NCBI GenBank assembly: GCA_037179385.1
Contig: CM074180.1
Span: 24,409,455 to 24,473,454, forward strand
Direction: 5' to 3'
DNA: 64,000 nucleotides
From: Holothuria scabra
Taxonomy: Eukaryota > Echinodermata > Holothuroidea > Aspidochirotida > Holothuriidae
The stretch's first letter is position 1. Every line of letters begins with the position of its first letter. The notes under the pieces were generated by a model. The model was given only the letters and a program-made list of their open reading frames with translations. It had not been told where the DNA came from and made no database searches. A program made the translations under genes and the position numbers. Shown here one piece after another: positions 19,270 to 31,255 of the stretch.

Positions 19270-20716
19270 AGGGTTATGATGGTTGGAGAATCTGAAATTC
19301 CAGTTGGAATTTTCGGTTCAATCCGCACTATTTAACATGAAGTTACCTGGCTAATGTTACAACCGATAATGTAAGAATTAACCGATAACGTAAAAACGAC
19401 CGATATTTATATATAAAAACAACCGATAATGTAAAAAATGCCGTTAATATAAAAATTCTTTGAACCGATAGTGTAAAAAATTATCGATAGTGTAAAAAAC
19501 TGTTTAAAGGAGGGTTTCATATGGTCCTGCCTAGGGTGTGTGTTTGCGAGGTTATGTAGCTAGGCAAGTAAGCTGACAGGGGGCAGGCCGTGCTTGGCGG
19601 GAAAGCAAATATTTTAACCCTGTGTGAATTTATTGGTATATATTATTGACTATGTAGTGTCTGAATGTAGCCTTCACCACGGGAGTAGTCAGGGCTTTTT
19701 ATTGAGGAAGGGGGTAACAAACTACAGGACCTGATCGCTGTCCAGAAGATTTTTTTGATATTAAAGTACCCTAAGATGTACATTTAACCTGGTGCTAACC
19801 ACATTGGTATCATTTGAACTTATTCTTTTTGTATACCATTACAAAATATTTTTTTAGAATTTCGATTGGGGGCATGGCCCCCTGGCCTCCCTCTAGCTAC
19901 GCTAATGCCCTGTACGTGGTTAATGGCTATGAATTCTCTCTTATCGCTCGAGAAAATGAGTGACAAGTTGATATTCATACACCCAGTCATAACTACGTAA
20001 ATGCCATTTGCCTAACTAGAGGGAGGCCAGGGGACCATGCACCCGATCGAATTTTGAAAAAAAATAGTTTGTAATGGCACAGAAAAGATGACTCCAATGA
20101 TGCTAATTATGCAAATGGTGTTAGCACCAGATTACGTACATCCTACTTAAAAAAATTTCCCCGAACGGCGATCAGGCCCTGTAACTGAGCCCCACCCCCC
20201 TCCCCCATAAAAAGTCCTGACTACTCCCGTGATGAAGGCTACATTCGGAAACATCAAAGTCAGTTTCATACACCAATAAATTGACACGGGTTACATGCGC
20301 ACATACGCATGTACACACGCACCCACCGACGAACCTATACCTATATATCTGCCTCCCCGCCCTGACCGTCTACCGCCTGTCAGCTCACCTGCCTACTTAC
20401 GTAAACACGCACACATAACCACCTGTAAGTTTACTGCGTAGCAGGCTGTACAGAATATTCCCTTTTCGTCATATCCCTAACTGGTTTTGGAAGCCAAAAA
20501 GCTGAAAAACCACCGTCCGCTCCGCCGGGTACCTGTAATAGGATCATATGAAACCCTCGTTAGAACAGTATTTACATTATCGGTAAATCCTTTTTACATT
20601 ATCGGTTCAAAGATTTTTAACATTATCGTGTTTTTTTAACATTATCGGTTTTTTTTACATTATCGATATTTTTTACATTATCGGTTAAGTTTTACACTAT
20701 TGTTTGTAACAGCTAA
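19270..20716. mobile_element. Large diverged palindrome / foldback element with subterminal motif arrays
   Basis: Arms of roughly 0.6-0.7 kb (about 19350-19935 and 19970-20716) are reverse complements at an estimated three quarters of positions. Landmarks include gggtttcatatg near 19513 and its complement near 20550, the tagccttca..acgggagtag block near 19667 and 20215, and ctggcctccctctag near 19880 and 20020. Near each outer end is an array of about seven copies of a motif like accgataatgtaaaa (19361-19500; reversed at 20573-20705). Nothing is coded between the arms. Dense subterminal repeats resemble transposase-binding arrays of non-autonomous DNA transposons, but no target duplication is clear. 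Confidence 0.7.
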
Positions 20717-22298
20717 CAGTAGCCCTAATTTCTAACATATCCCTACCTCTAACACAGAATACAATCGATAAAATCAATGGCAACAGTCAACCAAGCATCT
20801 GCCCGGATTTTCTCATATTCAGACTAGCACGAATTTTTCCGACTGAGTCTATGCCGACTTTTCCAACTTTATCAAGTGCCGTAGACTTTTCCGTGTTTCA
20901 TTATTTACGTTAACACCATAGAGCCCTATTTTCGCGAATCTTTTACAAACTGCCAAATTTTTTGCGCGCTCCGCACTCTTCAGTCCCATTATGCATGAAT
21001 CGGTTTAATCGGTTTTCTCGGTTTGGGTCGAAAATGTTCAGTTGGCCCTGGACGGAAGACATGTCGGTTCCATGACGGTCCTAAGACTACACAACTATCG
21101 GTCCAAGCTCAGCGCGACCGCCCGAGATCGACTTAGGCTTCTGGCGGTCTCGGTTCGGTCCTCCTTCTGGGTGGTATGTACACACTACGGCTTAAGCTGA
21201 GGGGTGTGATTATCACTTTTGAATTATGTGTAATGACCGTTATTTTGACATGAACTAAAACGAACATGAGTTGAGAAGATGGTATTTACTTCATTGTTGT
21301 GAAAACGCACTGACATGATTATTAGCAATTATTTTCTAGGCAACATACAAGTTTCCCCTTTTTCGTCAAAGCCAATCAAATCGTTCACTGATCTCATTCC
21401 TTGAAAGATTAAGGGTTTATATATCTATTTAAGGTAGGTTAATTATGAGAAGAGCCGAATGACGAAGACTTTCTCATAATTTCGCAACACTTCAGTCATC
21501 ATACTTGTTGTCGTCTTGAGTTCAAGCTGGAAACAACTATTTCACCACATGCGAAGTACAGTCAAAATTGCAAAATTTTGGCCAAAGGGGAAGCCCGCTT
21601 AAACAGTCGTCAGTTTCCTCCTCTAAAACTAACCCCCAGACCAGCAATTTTTCACGCTTGTCTCACCTCTTCTAAAGATTCTTGTTCACGGCCTTGCGTA
21701 TACAAACTTGGAAGATGTCATTTCCCGCTGTCTGAAGGGCCGAGATTTTTCAAACTTTTCCCCACTCCGAGCCAACTGATGGTGGCGCTCCGCTTAGACA
21801 GACGTTAGGACGATATCACACAACGTACTGCATACCCATACTGTTGGCAAAATACTGCAAATATTCTTAAGCCCTCTAGACTAGAACTTTTGCACAGGTA
21901 GGCTAATTACGTATTCTTTCAATGGTGTCTTTGTGTTTAAAAGCCATTCTCTTTGTTTGCATGTATGTTTATATATTAAAACGAATGAACAATAAACGCA
22001 ACGAAGTATGCTTCGATCTCTCCATTATAGCACCATTTTGTATACCGACCCTATTAAAAATGAAAAAAAAAATCAGAGGAAAGGGGATACCCCCTCCTCT
22101 TAGATCCTTTCCTCCAATGCAGAAATTACTCATACTGCGTGTCCTTTCTTTCCATTGAAACGTCCCGGATGTTGACCTGTACTGTTTGTTTAAAAAAAAA
22201 AGAGGCGCAATCGTTTACTGGAAGAAACATCCGAAGATGCCAGAATCCAATTTTTGGACTTCGCTGTTTTATTTTTTTTTTCGAATAACATGATATTT
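20717..22298. other. Gene-free stretch with one family Q core
   Basis: A family Q repeat lies at about 21640-21800 (ccaactgatggtggcgctcc near 21771). Small frames near 21578 and 21922 overlap repeat or AT-rich DNA and lack support. No gene is seen. Confidence 0.45.
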
Positions 22299-22302
22299 TT
22301 AA

Positions 22303-22598
22303 AGGACCAAACCTCTCACCCCAAACTACAATTTTGGTAAGGGGGTACCGAAATTCTCAATTGGCTCAGCTCTTTGATAGACAGCTAATTCAAACAATGC
22401 AGAGTGCCGAAGCTTATATTACACAGCATGAACGTTACTGAGAGTGTTTCGATTATATAAATTGAGTTTTTCTATACTCACCTTAAGCAATGAACTGAGA
22501 TTGTATCTGGATGAGGATGAATTCCAGACAATCGTGAGAGGGGCTTCAGCAAGAAGGTTAGGAGAATTGGTACTGTTTGGGGTGAGAGAACTGCGCCT
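22303..22598. mobile_element. TTAA-flanked MITE, copy 2 (296 bp)
   Basis: Flanked by TTAA at 22299-22302 and 22599-22602 and equal in length to copy 1. It shares acctctcaccccaaac at the left end and gtttggggtgagag at the right end. Internal sequence is collinear with copy 1, including gctaattcaaacaatgcaga. Confidence 0.8.
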
Positions 22599-22602
22599 TT
22601 AA

Positions 22603-23889
22603 AAGGTATTCCTACTGCCCGTAACTGGCCTCTAAGTGGTCTCTCCATTGAGTAATCCAGCCAGTTGGAAGTCTGAACCATGACACTCCTAAACATGAGA
22701 TTGTAGCGACCTTTCCACCTTTTTTATAGTTTGGGGGAAAATGTATTACTGAAATAGTATAACCGAAAACTTTAAAAATGGAATATACTGGTGTTGTGCT
22801 TGGTCCCCAGCATAAGCAATGGAATAGGGAAACGAGCCAATAAGTCACAACTTGGAAAAAAGGAAGAAAGACTTTGTTAGGACGGACTTCAACTAATCGG
22901 TTAGAAACTGAGCCGTAAAATTTCATCTAACTAAAACAATATGATAATATTATACCGCGTTTTATGAATGACATAAGTTGGATAGCAAGATAATCACTTT
23001 TTCCAAAAAAAAGAAAAAACGCACACACACTCATTTGGGAGAAACAATGAACTTTCTAACGTATCAAAAGTTTAAAAGTATCCCTACGGAGACTCACAAT
23101 TTATTTTATGGCCTTGAAATATAGTTCCATCACCTTTCAAACTTACATCACTCCTTACATAAGGGCCCCAAACAACCCTTAATAGTTGAAGGTCGTATAA
23201 AAACAGGGTAATAAATATATTTGTACGATCCACTCGTTCAAACCAATTCGTATTAAAACTGTCACCCCCCGCATGGTATTTTATCAGGGTGCAAACAAAC
23301 ACTAGCGGGGAAACAGTTTTGAATTTAATTTGTTTGACAAAATATGCAGGTCTCGGAGGAGAGTTGTTTATATACGACGTTATGAAGTTTAGAAGAAGCC
23401 TACCTATTATCTACTGAGTAATTGATGCTTTTGACAGCTTCTGTATAGGAAAAAAGCAGTAACTCTTCTTTTCATCCTTCTTTTTCCATGATGTTTTAAG
23501 ACACGTGACGTAACGGACTTGGGGATTGGAGCCCCCATGAATTGTTAAGCTTCCATTAGTCCTCACCCCCCCCACTGGTAAAAGGAGATGGAAAAAATGA
23601 CAAAATGTAAATAAATTGTTTTCGACTTTTCGTACTACTTAGTATGGACGATGGTAATTTTATCAGAATTGGCATGCTCATGTGCCCCCACCGCCCCCCC
23701 CCCCATAATTCGGAGGCATATTTTACTGAAAAGTAAAAATCGAGACGAACTCGAAGCCATCAGCGCCTTACAGCACAATTCGTGAGCACAATGACATGAC
23801 CGACACGGTCGATGGACGAATACTCTGCAGGAGTACAGTGCGCTCTGCAAAAATACGTTGTGCTTTCCAATTATTTTTTCAATATGCCC
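22603..23889. other. Gene-free stretch
   Basis: Minus-strand frames near 22612-22926 and 23084-23302 carry no motif or splice signal. A C-run repeat sits at 23691-23704. Nothing else is recognised. Confidence 0.4.
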
Positions 23890-24525
23890 ATTTTTAATCG
23901 AAGTGGAAATTTAATTGCAAACGAAAATTAACAACAACACATGCGTAGATTTTACAAGCTTGGGAAATGCAATTTTCTGCTATCTATAAGGGATCGGTAT
24001 GTACGTTCCGGCTAAGTAGTGGTGATGCACCGCCGTAGATAGTGGACAACAGCACTTTGCTCGAGATGGTTATATACCGATATTCAGTTTAGGGAAAAGT
24101 TTGAAAATGTTTTTGGATGTTCTCCGATTGCCAAATAACACGATAACACGAGGAAACGGAATGATGTGCAGACAAATTAAGTGCCCAAACTTTGTCCAGA
24201 AAAGGGTAGTGTTAAATTTCAATCTGGTATTTTTTGGATCATTTTTAGTTGAGTAATTTTTTTATTTTGTAGTGAACATATTATTGCACAGAAAAACTAA
24301 AAATCACGACTAGTTAGATTCTACATGCAGCTCACAGATCTGGAAAATGGCATTTCAGACTGTCTAAGAGATCGCAATTTTCCCAACATTTCCTGTACGC
24401 TTCGAGCCAACTAATAGTTGTCCCCAGCTTAGATAGTGGATCGGTTGCGTCAGAAGTCCATCACCCCCACAAAAATGTGCAGCCCTCACTAGTCCCTCAT
24501 CAAGAAAAACTTTGCTACGCCTATG
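23890..24525 (+). repeat. Family Q repeats, two adjacent copies
   Basis: Two consecutive degraded units each contain a copy of tgggaaatg.cattt followed by a tacg.tc.g.gcc core: one near 23965-24060 and one near 24340-24440 (gtacgcttcgagccaacta). The end carries the gctacgcctatg motif seen beside other small repeats. Confidence 0.5.
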
Positions 24526-24917
24526 TTGATAAAGATAATCCACATTCAGGGCGATGCATCTTCCTGGTTACAGTTCAACCGGTGGCCATGTTACACAACA
24601 GGAATTAGCCAGTTGGGAATTGTTCAATTGCAATGCATCATGGAAATGTGTCAAAAGGTCAAGTTTTTAACCTATATTTTCGAGGCACTGACAGTTGCCC
24701 ACCAATGCAGATCTCGAATTTACACACTGTTACAAAATGCGGTCAATTTCAGTGAACGAATAATGTACTTCGCCTAGCAGACTCAGTGTGACTATTTGCT
24801 CCTTTTCTCAACCGGGTGGTTTGAGCCGATCTTCATAATAAAAACCGTCAAGGGGGACTTTTTCCCTGCGCCTGGCACATTCTCTACCACCCTCAGATAG
24901 TTTGAGTTTTAGAACAG

Positions 24918-24926
24918 TATATATAC
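24918..24926 (+). promoter_or_regulatory. Possible TATA box of the small basic-protein gene
   Basis: TATATATAC lies about 85 bp before a 5' splice site and 166 bp before the ATG at 25092, a spacing that fits a short non-coding first exon starting near 24950. Confidence 0.35.
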
Positions 24927-25011
24927 TTGTTCCGCGCAGAAAAACAAGGAGCGAGTGTTTATTCCTGCAGAGACACTTCATGACTCTCTGAGAAAGTTTG
25001 ACTTTCACTTG

Positions 25012-25079
25012 GTGAGTGCTATAAAATAATTTCACCCACTTTATGCAATTACTATCATTCTTGCCGTTTTATTTCGCAG
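25012..25079 (+). other. Possible 68-bp intron of the small basic-protein gene
   Basis: The sequence starts cttg/gtgagt and ends with a pyrimidine-rich tract and tttcgcag, giving a good donor and acceptor. It is short for an invertebrate deuterostome intron but long enough to splice. Exon 1 would hold only a three-codon upstream frame. Confidence 0.4.
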
Positions 25080-25091
25080 AGGAAGAAGAGA

Positions 25092-25325
25092 ATGGGTCTG
25101 ATACAATCAAGAGGCAATGGTTCAAAGCTATCACAGAGAAAGAAAGGTTCCTTCTCGTCTATGGGGTCGCGTCGATCTTCTTCTCAAAGGAAAACGAGAA
25201 TGCACATACTGTTCCCAATGCCACGTCGCAGTAACAACAACTTGAACCAGCGAACGTCATCGAGTTCATTAAAAAGAACTTCATCCAGTTCATTAAACAG
25301 GCAGAGGACTCGCAATGGAGTATAG
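25092..25325 (+). CDS. Possible 77-residue basic, serine-rich protein
   Basis: A frame from ATG to TAG just after a good 3' splice site. The product has 18 Lys/Arg and 19 Ser in 77 residues and no Asp or Glu at all. The N-terminus MGLIQS fits the MGxxxS/T myristoylation pattern. RRSSS and KRTSSS fit basophilic-kinase sites. RTSSSSL occurs twice, eight residues apart, near the end. Sperm-type basic chromosomal proteins have such composition, but the sequence matches none I know. The TATA-exon-intron arrangement raises its credibility; a chance frame is still possible. Confidence 0.4.
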   Translation: MGLIQSRGNGSKLSQRKKGSFSSMGSRRSSSQRKTRMHILFPMPRRSNNNLNQRTSSSSLKRTSSSSLNRQRTRNGV

Positions 25326-27465
25326 AGAAACACTGAAAACATTAGACTAGATCGCAGAGAGATCCAGTGTTTGACAGAGGAGAGTACATGCAGTGTTTGA
25401 AGCGATAAGGGATCATTCCGAATGAACTCTTATCGTCAAGTTTTTTACATGAAAGTGGTGTAGAAACGAGCTAATTTGATAATTATCCTGACTTCAGGGG
25501 GCAAGCTAGTAGAGTGTGTACCGCAAGGCCGTAACGAGAACATTGAAGTTTTCAAAGGTGCTGCCTCTTTATTGTTACTTATTGAATTGATGAAAAGGGA
25601 CTAAATATTTACGGACCTTCCTTCAACTGAGGGAATCTTGGTAACGTCGTCTGCTTCTAAGATTAGATAATAAGTTGTTCTAGGGAGAGGTTTGTCTCTC
25701 TGGTTGGAAATAGCGTGTTTATGGATATACGTTGTCTTTCTATGTACCCCAAACGTCGAGTGAGTGCAGCTGAGTCAGCTATACGACGCTTTCGATTTAA
25801 TGTTGGAGTTTCACTGGTCAAATGAGGTGACAAGAACAGACTTAATTATTTATACATCGACCCCTTTAATTTCCCCTAAACAACGGGTTAAAGTAGCCAG
25901 CGAAAGTACTATCCTGCCTATACAAGAACCGAACAGTTACCAGTGGAAATCCCTCCAAAGAATTTGCACCTCTCGTAATTCCCCACTTACCCTATCGTAC
26001 GATGTGAAAGCGACTATCCAGTCTGAATTCCAAACTGGACGCAAAATCTATTTAGGAATGTTTAACTGATTTTTTACTTCACCGTTCTTAAACAGAAGTA
26101 GAAAAATCTTTGCACTTTTTTAACATGCATTTCATACTTCTATCCCATCGTGCTTATATATACCATATCATATCATATCTTGAATTTAATGGCGTGACCC
26201 GATTAAGTCTAATCAATTTTTGTCCCGTGAAAACACATGTTAAGGTTTGCAACAAGTAGAATTAGTTTTTCCATGAATTTTATTGGATCGAAATAAAACA
26301 TAAATCATTCCATCATAGTCGTAAAATTTCTATTGAAATGATTCATAATAGCTGTTACGACAAACAAGTTTACCAAAAACTCTCGCGGAGGACCTCTAGA
26401 CATTACACGCCGGTGCATGGAAATTTACAACCTTGGATATACAATACTATAATACAGCTTGCAAAATGAAGTCGTTGACAATGCATTTATTATACCAGAG
26501 CATATGCATACATTTGAACTCCCAATTATAAGAATATTTAACTGATTTCGCGAAGCTCAGCCTCAACAGCCAAACACTTGCTTTGAAACAATCATAGCAC
26601 CTCTTAATATTTAAAAATATTGCACCATTTTGCATCTGAACGATGAAGAAATCTTTCTCGAAATTTTCCATCGGCGAGGTGCTTTTTTTCTCTTACACCG
26701 CTCTTCAGGATGATGCCTCAAAACTTTGGCAAAACTTCAAATTACTCTCAAACCAAAAGTTGGCATGGTAATTACAATCCAGAGGTAGTAATTTGAGTAG
26801 TATTTCGTAACCCCCATTCCACTTAAGGATGCAATTTACTGGCTAAAGTCAGCTTCGCAAGCAAGCCACAATGAGACTCTCAATTGACCCAACCCATGAA
26901 GGTATCATAATTATTAACAACATACAATAGAGTGGCCAGACGCCTCACTTAAATTAACACTTCCCTGCACGGTGACACCAATTAACTGACAATCCTCCCT
27001 AGTAACGATAGGTTTACAAACGCTTCAATGCGGTAATGACTTCTTTCTATATTTAAATCAGACGCATGACCAGGATATGTTATAGGAGTGGGTTGTCGAG
27101 TGTGGTTTGAGGGAGAGGTCCAAACGTCCTCCTCCCCTTGGAATAAATTGCTTTTCTGAGGTTTCCAGATTCATGGTGCAAAATGTGAATCTCAAAATTT
27201 TTAAAGTAGTTAGTAGTTTTTCAGTAGTAAACTGTTTCGCAATTTTGCCGTTTTTTTCAAACTTGGATCATGAGGGTTCAGCCCTAAATCCCATTTTCTT
27301 GGCTAAGCGTCTGATCTAGATATGGATGTAATAAGCAGCACAACGTCTCAGCTCAGCTTCCAAAAATATTAAATGTGTCGTTTATCAAGCAATGTATGGG
27401 TACAGTACTACGTCTTGAGCAGATTTCGAACCTGCAAATTAGCAACTAGCCGATTCACCACATCT
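25326..27465. other. Gene-free stretch (downstream and intergenic)
   Basis: The 101-codon frame at 25764-26069 has no motif, splice context or repeat homology that I can see. The remainder is AT-rich. A short catat run lies near 26160. No exon is called. Confidence 0.4.
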
Positions 27466-28088
27466 TCATGACGCAGCGTCTTCATTTGCTCCGTAAAACC
27501 TATTTGGCAGCTGAGGCATTCCTTTAGCAATAAATCCTGGTCTATCTATTGCTGGGAGGGCTCGAACTTTGCTACCAGGAAGTTCTGGCAAGTCATCGGC
27601 AAGTAATCGCATTTCTTTCTCCTTCTTTAAACGTTCTTTTTCTTGTCTTTCTTGTTCTTCCTCTGTTTGGATATGATTAGTCAACTCTACTATCGGTGGA
27701 AGGTTTAAACCTCCTTCCTCATTCTCTTTCGATTTTTTAGCACATGGCCAATTCATGAAATTACGAAATGAATCTCTTGATGCAAATTCCTTGCTGTATC
27801 CAGGAACACTTCTTCGCTGCCTCTCCAGTTTTGTTAAAGAACGGTGTAACTGTCTGAACTGACGATCTAAAACAGAAATTTTGTACTCCTTTTCTCCATC
27901 AATCCTCTTCACGAGCGAATCATATCGACTTCTTTCGACGTCATTAAGTACGGATGCCCTGGAAGCATTCCTTTTCATTTGTCTTGTTATAGATGTGAAT
28001 TTTGCGTAAGTAGCGCTTTCTGATTTACCAATAGGTACGTTGCTCTCACCAGACAAAGCACATGCCTTAAGGGGATCCAAATAGTTCC
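27466..28088 (-). CDS. Terminal coding exon of an unrecognised coiled-coil protein
   Basis: The minus strand shows a pyrimidine tract and acceptor (tttctactttcag) ending at 28089. An open exon of about 207 codons then runs to TGA at 27466-27468. The product has a heptad-like, highly charged helical segment (about residues 50-95; RYDSLVKRIDGEKEYKI and RQLHRSLTKLERQRR). A second run rich in Glu/Lys/Arg (EEEQERQEKERLKKEKEM) follows near 145-160, then a proline-containing tail. It is intracellular by composition. I do not recognise the family. Upstream exons were not found; Helitron-like copy A lies in what would be the preceding intron. Confidence 0.65.
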
Positions 28089-28354
28089 CTGAAAGTAGAA
28101 AGAAGTGAAGGATACTTCAAATTTTATGAGTGCAATATCTCTGAACATTTCACAAATGCAAAATAACCGGTAAAAATTTTGTTGGGTTCAGAGACGGCGA
28201 TGACACCTCCCTTTTGAGAAATGTTAGTTTGTTAGTTTGTGCAATGTATCCTACATGAAAAATTGTGTATATTTGCCAAAACTAAGAACCGATTTTGTTT
28301 GAAATTCTCATTTTGGGGAGGATTTTTCTCAACTCTTTTAAGAAAAATTCCTTT

Positions 28355-28392
28355 TTAGTTGCGGTGCCTGCCTTGCAGGCAACCGCAACTAA
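28355..28392. repeat. Left-end hairpin of Helitron-like copy A
   Basis: ttagttgcggtgcctgcc pairs with ggcaaccgcaactaa across a short loop. Copy B has the same hairpin at 50802-50841 with an extra gc that makes the stem more complete. Confidence 0.8.
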
Positions 28393-28995
28393 TGCAGTTA
28401 CTATCGAGATGTCAATTTCTGACTTTTTCGGCACTTTATTTCTATCTCCTTCTAGATGCTTTGTGGTATCGAAATACGGTTTAGTGCAATTTGTAGGGAT
28501 GGTACTTCTCTTTCGTGTTTTTAAGTTTTGGTGGAAATATGATTTTCGTGAGAGTGTAAAATTGGGGGTTTTTTCACGTAAAATTTGCAAACGTGTTCTA
28601 TTTTTAGTAACAATCTTGCGGAAAAACCAGGTCCGTGTGTACTCTGGGGAATAATACGTTGTTTAATTTAACACGGCGCCATCATTTTGGTTGTTTTTTT
28701 AATTCATCGAGGTGTTACGTGAATTTGGAGTATTTATATGAGGATTTCTTTGTAGAGATTTATTCTTTTCAAGTGACATGGTCGGGGTTGCTGTGGAGTA
28801 AAAAGTTTGATAGTTTAGAGGAGTTTTGTTCACTGTTTTTTCATAAAAGTAAGTTTCTGTTGGAGGAAACATTGTTATTGGTAGGTAAATATTATTTGTA
28901 TAAGATGGCGAGTATTAATATTTGTGTTATATCAAGGTGTCTGGTTATGGTAAATTTGTTATTTTAAAGTTTAAAACTATGTGGAGAATATAACA

Positions 28996-29340
28996 ATGCC
29001 CAAGAAGGGCCGTTCAAAGATTTTTTGTAGAAAGGAAAGGTTGGCAACAAAGAAAAAGAAAGTATGGGGGTGAATTTCAAGATAAAAGTTATGAAGGGGA
29101 GAAAAATGATGATGTCAGAGTTGGGATCAAACAAAAAAGGCTCTAGTGGATATGAAAATAGTCAGAGGTGTGATGATGGGGACAGTAGGGAACATGACGA
29201 TCGTAATGTATTATTTACACGTTCCGAAAGATCTACATGTACATTTTATTTTTTCGTTGTTGTGGAGTGGTAATTGTTTTTTTCGGTGTTTGGCATTATT
29301 GGTTACAGGGAAGATGATGATCTTTATTTAACCCAAGTCA
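28996..29340 (+). pseudogene. Degraded N-terminal coding block of Helitron-like copy A
   Basis: A start reading MPKKGRSK is followed by lysine- and arginine-rich sequence that soon hits a stop (one extra G relative to copy B). Further pieces in other frames correspond to copy B's 49812-50161. Both copies are frame-disrupted, so neither encodes a full protein. Confidence 0.55.
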
Positions 29341-29354
29341 TTGTAAGTTCATTA

Positions 29355-31255
29355 TGTACCCCTCCACATATTTACACCACGAGTTGCCATTGCTCAGAAG
29401 CTGCACTAAAGAAGAATGCTTAAAAAACCAAATTCAGGAATGTTCTTGGGGATATTTATACATTTAGGGAGAAGTGCACATCATAAGATGAAGAAGTGTT
29501 AACATGAACAAATAGTTTAATGTAAGAGTAGTCACGGTAGGGTTTTAACATGTTCATTCATATCTTGTTTTATATTTGTATGTGATGAGAGCAACCATTT
29601 GTTATTACGCTGGGCGGTGATCTGTTTGAGATATTGGGAAGAGGTCTGCATGAATGAAGGTTTTGCACAATCATTCAGGGACTGCTTTGGGTCTTCTGTT
29701 GGGGGAGAAGCCCTTGAAAACCAACTGATTTGGTCTTTTTAAAGGCCATGGATAGTTCATCTCTTGTCAAAAATGTGTTGATTTTGAAATGGTTATTTAA
29801 AATTTTGAGGGCCATGTGAGTTTGACTTTCCTTTTTTTACATGAGGAAGCAAAGACATCCCTTGCCTTCTCCGGGATTTACGTCACTGTAAAACAATTAC
29901 AAATGATTGCCTTATAATTTTTTATATTTATGTTAAACGAACGTAAACATTAAATTTGTACCGTTTGTAGAGGGTTTAGATTGTTGGCTTACACAACGAA
30001 GTTTTGAACAGGTACAAGAAAAATCCCAATTGTAAATTTTTAGCCAGGTGGTTCATTTCGTAAATTGTAAAGTAGCAAGACACTTATTAATAAGCTAGTC
30101 ATGCTCTTTTTTGTTATGTCACTGGCTGTGGTGTTACGTTTTACGTTAGCGAAACGTTTATTTTTCATGAAGTCCGTTTCATCTTTGAAAGTGATTTGTT
30201 GAGCTATTGCATATGGGTGGTTGGAATGATGAAATTTGTCTTTTACGGAGTTTTACTGGACAGTGCAGTCTTATTCATAGACCTGGCTTTCTTATTGCTT
30301 TACATATTTTAGGTTATCGCTTGATCAGTTGCGAGTCGTGGCCATACATAAACTTGCTATATTATTATTTTTATTAGAAAAAGAAATGCATGGAAATTAT
30401 TAAAACAATTTTTATGCAATGGCAACGGATTTTGTTCCGTAGTAAGAAGTCACTGTCAGAAAGGCGACAAGAAGTTCTTGATATAGAGTGTAGGAAGAAG
30501 CGAAACTGTTTAATGATGTGATGACAGACGAATCGCCGCTAATAGTTATAAACTAGGGACATCGATATTTTGGTATTCGGGTTTCATGAAGGGACGCATA
30601 GATGTTGCAATTTATCTTTTATGATTTGAAAGTGATTGATTCGGTTCTCTGATTTGTGGAGGTCAACGTCGTTCAAGTGTCTATACATTACTAAACTAAG
30701 AAGTTACCGGCGAAGGGTTAGTAGTGACGTATGTGTGCGGGATTAATATAAATTGGAGAAACAGTGACAATAGGCCTAAGGCTAGAGTGAAATATCATCA
30801 TATTAACATTTATGTTGAGGAATGTAGGTGTAGGTAATAACGCTGACAAAGGAATTTTTACTTTGCTGTTTTATATTTTTTTTAATTTTATTTCATCATT
30901 TGTAAAGATTATGGTAAATCTGAGATATCGACATTTCTTTTGATTCTCGTTAACTTGTTATTACATGTTACTTACAAAAAATTTTTATTAGGAAAGCTGA
31001 GAGTAAACTTGGTGCGGAGCGTACAAAACTTTTTAAAAACCATTAATCTTTAACAAGTCTTAATGTTCAACATTGGAATTTTTTTCCCCTTTTGTTCATT
31101 AACATAAATCCATATTCAACCAAGTGACTACAACGTTACTGTCATGTATATACAGACTCATTGTCGTTTCCAACATTACGTCATAACAGTGTACTCCACC
31201 TGTATTCACTAAACAGCTAAACAAATGGCATGTTTTTCCTTATTAACTGCACTAC
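29355..31255. other. Inverted internal segment of Helitron-like copy A
   Basis: Outside this segment copy A is collinear with copy B only when one copy is reverse-complemented. Inside it, homologous blocks run in the same plus-strand direction in both copies: 30215-30800 with 47621-48110, and 31085-31255 with 49488-49640. Re-inverting the segment restores the block order of copy B, with the DUF6570 region deleted. The left junction lies just after cattgtaagttcattatgta. Confidence 0.65.

Noticed and set aside
25400..25440. Possible histone-type 3' stem-loop after the small basic ORF
   Set aside because: The gataag...cttatc pairing has a long loop and lacks the histone stem-loop consensus.
25764..26069. 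101-codon plus-strand frame
   Set aside because: No motif, splice context or repeat evidence; kept as unannotated.
28282..28654. Frames on both strands near the left end of Helitron-like copy A, also found at 50520-50867
   Set aside because: The similarity between the two places is explained by the repeated element's leader; no start context or domain supports coding.
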